64,000 nucleotides of DNA, from positions 3,534,001-3,598,000 of the forward strand of contig NC_088314.1 of NCBI RefSeq assembly GCF_910592395.1. The letters are read 5' to 3'. The stretch's first letter is position 1; each line of letters starts with the position of its first letter. This DNA is from Lineus longissimus. Taxonomy: Eukaryota; Nemertea; Pilidiophora; Heteronemertea; Lineidae. The notes under the pieces were generated by a model. It was not told where the DNA came from. It saw only the letters and a list, made by a program, of their open reading frames with translations, and did not search any database. Below, one piece after another: positions 61,201 to 64,000 of the stretch. Both the position numbers and the translations under genes were made by a program.

Positions 61201-61947
61201 GTAATGTCTCGAAGAAACATGCCTTGTCGCTCAGTGAACACGCATCTTACTTCCAGATAGAACCTTAGGCCAACAAAGTTGTCCAGCAAGACAAAACCAC
61301 TCAACCCTAGGCGTTGTAGCCCATCACCCCCACTGCAGTGCATGTGCCTCTAATAAGGCCCAACTAGGGACTGACTAATGCCGCCCTTAACTACGAGTTG
61401 TCCAGATTACACGGACAGAGGTAAGATTAAATGAAAAGGACCAATTTGGGAAAAAATATCACTGTAGTGAGCAGATCATGCTAACAGAGATGTCTGCTAA
61501 GGGAAGTTTGTTCAGTTCTATGTTTTACAATAGATGGGCAGCCTTATTTTTTAATATCTCACCTTTTCTTTCCTTACACTGCAACCAAACAGTCTGATCT
61601 GTGAGTACCATCTTTCAAAGGGATGGGTTGCCCTCAGACATCGGGATAGGCCAATCCTAGACAGCCACATCATGACTGAAGTTCCTGAATTGAGTATTGA
61701 CGGATGCGTCTGGGGTGGTGTCCTGCAGAAAAACATTTACAATTAAGTCCCAGTCATCAACCAGGCCTGCATGGGTCAACAATAACGGGTTGAAACGCAT
61801 ATACAACAGTATGCTCTGTCCCTAACTCCCGCCTAAGCTACAGATCATCAAAATAAAAACAAACCTTCCATGTCCGTGGAAAATGTTGGGGAGACCCCAA
61901 ATAAAGCCGACACGTGGCGAATTCAAATTTCCCGCGCTACCGGCCAT
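52265..61947 (-). CDS. THNSL1: threonine synthase-like 1, 9 exons, 760 aa
   Basis: Exons: 61947-61865, 61722-61563, 61077-60937, 60771-59895, 59362-59258, 54210-53942, 53637-53386, 52941-52860, 52578-52265 (2,283 nt, all phases consistent). Human THNSL1 has 743 aa. The Arg-rich stretch MMWLSRIGLSRCLRATHPF is a typical mitochondrial leader. Residues ~82-240 are shikimate-kinase-like with Walker A GSPGSGKT (~88-95). From ~255 the threonine-synthase-like, PLP-dependent fold follows: GGLYVPSGDIP, HGPTASFKDF with the Schiff-base Lys at about 373, SGDTGSAVLDGF, SANSINWGRLLPQVVY, IPTGNFGNILSAYYAK, and DPHTAVAK. Animals do not make threonine, and the vertebrate protein's substrate is unsettled. Intron 5 (5 kb) hosts other genes. 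An upstream ATG in good context (61947) is in frame, adding 45 residues before the ATG at 61673. Confidence 0.95.
54198..55253 (-). CDS. possible small secreted Cys-rich protein inside THNSL1 intron 5 (3 exons, 153 aa)
   Basis: Candidate exons: 55253-55077, 54755-54552, 54278-54198; all joins are phase 0 with reasonable acceptors (TTTCTGGTCAG, CATCTTTTTCAG) and donors (GTATCT, GTGAGA). The product starts with a signal-peptide-like MLCYCQIQHLTFLPLSFIAV, followed by RYCWHCMAH, then a Cys-rich centre (CYSGDRVNCMECECSHKCHM) and a short Cys-rich tail. No family is recognised. Against it: the last exon overlaps the acceptor and first 13 bases of THNSL1 exon 6, and the model rests on signals alone. 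The 204-nt middle exon is the best supported part. Confidence 0.35.
55281..55460. mobile_element. 180-bp MITE-like repeat with terminal inverted repeats
   Basis: It begins ACAGCAGAACCTCCCTT and ends with the inverse of ACAGTAGAACCTCTCTATC. Internally, variants of CTCTATTAAGGACA recur in direct and inverted orientation. Similar short elements are, as far as I know, common in marine invertebrate genomes. It has no coding capacity. Confidence 0.6.
55461..56859. other. non-coding part of THNSL1 intron 5
   Basis: AT-rich, with no open frame of note on either strand. It presumably contains the promoter and 5' UTR of the nested plus-strand gene that starts at 56860. Confidence 0.45.
56860..59012 (+). 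CDS. secreted, probably GPI-anchored Cys-rich protein, 5 exons, 269 aa, nested in THNSL1
   Basis: Exons: 56860-56893, 57281-57479, 58107-58273, 58457-58619, 58766-59012 (810 nt, phases agree). The N-terminus MRDWRLALLVIGLQ is a signal peptide. About 15 cysteines are spread through the mature chain in patterns such as CIYQYAC, CPSL...VCADKY, VCINTVLNITTC and CFKKALDLKGC, consistent with disulfide-bonded extracellular domains, and there are N-glycosylation sequons (NIT, NIS, NSS). The C-terminus is a Ser-rich spacer then a hydrophobic end (ILPFVLLILYVTFLDWT) with no cytoplasmic tail, the layout of a GPI-attachment signal. The gene lies wholly inside THNSL1 intron 5 on the opposite strand. I do not recognise the family; lineage-specific expansion families of this type are common in invertebrates. 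Confidence 0.8.
57789..58027. mobile_element. short element with inverted ends and telomere-like core
   Basis: CTATTCTTACGAC (57789-57801) and its exact inverse GTCGTAAGAATAG (58015-58027) bound ~240 bp; a third copy of the arm lies at 57967-57979. The core (57877-57945) has degenerate GGGTTA repeats. It lies in intron 2 of the nested gene. Confidence 0.55.
59013..59257. other. 3' side of the nested gene, adjoining THNSL1 exon 5
   Basis: The nested gene's 3' UTR must end in or beyond this stretch. Only 245 bp separate its stop codon from THNSL1 exon 5 on the other strand, so its 3' UTR may run antisense across that exon. No AATAAA is obvious. Confidence 0.3.
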
Positions 61948-62497
61948 TGTGACTGAACGTGGCAAGGCAACACGACTCGGAGATGACCAGCTTGGCTGCT
62001 GCAAAATATCGGCTACCAAATTTCTCAACTAAGTCATCCATGAACTCTACGTCGTCATGTGATATAACAATCTCATATACCTTCCAGTTAAGTAATCCCG
62101 AAACGAACGAAAACTGTCGTCTGCTGCCCAATCAGCTATATCGTCACCGCACGGACCACGAAACTATCACAGGGTGCGCTGCTGTTATCAGGTCTTATCA
62201 CCATGATGGGCGGGAACGTTTAAACTCATTTTTCGAACCGGTAATATCGACAGATGGAATCTTCAACATTAAACCTGGCCTATTCCCTAACGGTCAATGT
62301 ATATGTCGGCAAATAGCTTGCCATGAAGACAATCCGAATGGCTCCTGGCCTAATTTACAGTAGTAGACCTATTCATTGATCTGGCGATTCGGCACGGTTT
62401 GCCCCCCCCCCGGACTGCATTATCTGCATCACAATCAGTCAAGCGTTCGTCGGACCTGGCCGATTTTACAGTGAAAGGGCATCTGTTTGGCTGTGTT
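61948..62497. promoter_or_regulatory. THNSL1 upstream region
   Basis: It holds the THNSL1 promoter and 5' UTR. On the plus strand an ATG-initiated frame (61983-62363, 126 codons) runs away from THNSL1, only 36 bp from its start codon. It has no splice partner or recognisable domain, so I do not call it a gene. Confidence 0.35.
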
Positions 62498-62739
62498 ACT
62501 ACACTCCGGACGCAGTGAATTTGCCTATAGGATGACTATGGACGGCATCGCCGGGTAGTCTGCCACTGGATCTGTCCTTTCTGTCGCGCTCATGGCCAAG
62601 ATGAAACAACAACCATTTCCTAATAATCTGATGAACATTTAATAGTGCATCCCTGGGCAGCCCATTGCACCATCCTAATAGGGTCTCCTTATGGGTGAGG
62701 AACGAGGCCGGTCCACTGTCCTTGCGTCCGGAGTGTAGT
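62498..62739. mobile_element. MITE-like element with 17-bp perfect terminal inverted repeats
   Basis: ACTACACTCCGGACGCA (62498-62514) has its exact inverse complement at 62723-62739. There is no coding sequence inside and no obvious target-site duplication. Confidence 0.55.
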
Positions 62740-64000
62740 CAGTGTTGATTGACCAACTGGTCGAACGGAAAAAAGGGACTCTCAGCTTCTCAGTAATACT
62801 GTCATGATCATAACGCTTTTCCCAGCGTTTATTTTCATATCACTCTAATTAAGCGATGCGAACCTGCATGGGAGGCTACATGGTCGTGGACATGTTTTCC
62901 GTGTCATGTCTTGATTGGTCCATTATTGTCGCTACCTAGCTCTCAGTGGGCGTCTCACAAGGGATGCGAGGGTAATGTGCCAGGCGTGAAATGACATGCC
63001 ACTCAACCGAGCTGGAATTGGTGCTAATGTGACCTTAGTAGGCTATGCTTTAAAGGAGATTTGATCACTGTCACGGTAATCAGCAGCATTTCCCGTGGCA
63101 ACATAATGGATAGGGATTATTCATTAGGGCTGGAGTGGGCGGGGTGGGTTACCGGTTAAAAACGTTTCAAAATGTAAGTAACGTACACAAAAGGTAATAT
63201 TATCTAAACCCGTAAATCGTTGCCTATACACCTTTCCAGAAATGGGGCGCTGAGTGTCCGAAATAGTGATGTCATAAGGGGAAACTAGGCCTCATGGTGG
63301 AGGGACAAAGGAGATAGTCATGGTTGACCAACACACTTGAATGCCTTTAATGACGGACAAGGGGGAAAAAGTTAGTTCCAATGCAAGCCACCAATTTCGG
63401 GAAGCATGTATAGGTTTATGTTTTCTGGCACTGATAGTTTATATTTGTATGTTATATATCATACAAACCTACTTTTGAATCAAGTTGGAGAGATCCCTAT
63501 TGGCAATTTCGTGTACCTTAATCTTGCCAACCTGGCTTCAGCCTACTATATATTCTCCCTTTAACAGCTATGATTGGATTGAAGGTATGTCAACAAACTT
63601 GAAGGTTGTCTCACCAAGATATGAGATCAGAAGAGTTTGGCAGAATGATTGATTTTCCCCGATATCTAAAATTGAATTAAATTCATCCGTGGGCAAACAT
63701 GATAAGTTTGACATGGTGCACTGGGCCGATTAGATATATATATTTGCGATGAAGGTCACATCACAGGCACTCGAATAGCCCATCAAAATGAAGGGGTGAT
63801 CATGTTTGTGGGGTGTCATCTCAACCCCGGCGCAGCTTCAACTATAAGCGTCGCCTCGCAAAGGAGAATTTTTATCGCAGCGACATGTGATGATTTAATA
63901 TCGCATCGGGATCCGACAAAAGTCTCTCGTTTTTGGTTGTCGCTGCTGATACCTGCGACAAGAATATGTCGATATACAACACTTCCGATTGGCGACAATA
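62740..64000. other. intergenic stretch with a small AT hairpin
   Basis: No gene is seen. A hairpin-forming sequence lies near 63440-63468 (TTTGTATG, AT-rich loop, CATACAAA). The 60-codon minus frame at the right edge (63816-63998) is too short to judge. Confidence 0.45.

Noticed and set aside
61959-62363. Plus-strand frame of ~130 codons divergent from THNSL1
   Set aside because: It overlaps the THNSL1 promoter/5' UTR; the composition is unremarkable and no continuation or domain was found. An opposite-strand frame in the same place looks equally good.

Overview
The window is nuclear DNA of an animal, not of a microbe. Genes are split into many short exons with GT-AG introns, microsatellites and small inverted-repeat elements are scattered through it, and the recognisable proteins are metazoan (UBXN6, TASOR, THNSL1). 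The intron-rich structure, the frequent TACATGTA-type words and the modest divergence from human proteins suggest a marine invertebrate, either a lophotrochozoan or a non-vertebrate deuterostome. The sequence alone does not decide between these.

Layout. (1) 1-252 may hold the tail of a gene entering from the left on +; 253-1890 looks intergenic. (2) 1.9-4.5 kb, minus: UBXN6, 3 coding exons, 447 aa. (3) 4.7-5.6 kb, minus: a two-exon, 110-aa single-pass membrane protein, with a MITE-like element in its intron. (4) 6.3-45.6 kb, minus: one very large gene that I identify as a TASOR-like protein, the scaffold of the HUSH silencing complex. I could join 34 coding exons with consistent splice phases into about 5,775 residues, over three times the length of human TASOR. 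Its ends are TASOR (pseudo-PARP and SPOC-like N-terminus, TASOR C-terminal domain). The middle is unusual: five one-exon C2H2 fingers, an 8.6-kb exon with SPR repeats, a run of SUMO-interacting-motif-like sequences, and a long RS domain. (5) 46.7-51.3 kb, plus: an 896-aa protein ending in a MYND zinc finger, divergently arranged from the TASOR-like gene. (6) 52.3-61.9 kb, minus: THNSL1 (shikimate-kinase-like plus threonine-synthase-like), 9 exons, 760 aa, with a mitochondrial-type leader. Its 5-kb fifth intron contains an opposite-strand gene for a secreted, probably GPI-anchored Cys-rich protein (56.9-59.0 kb), and perhaps a further small Cys-rich gene on the same strand (54.2-55.3 kb). (7) 62-64 kb: intergenic, with one MITE-like element.

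The genes do not form a pathway. The most interesting object is the TASOR-like gene, which appears to combine in one chain a HUSH scaffold with RNA-binding-type, RS-type and SUMO-binding-type segments. Exon models were built by hand from splice signals and reading-frame continuity; no transcript evidence or database search was available. TASOR, UBXN6 and THNSL1 were recognised from recalled family sequence.
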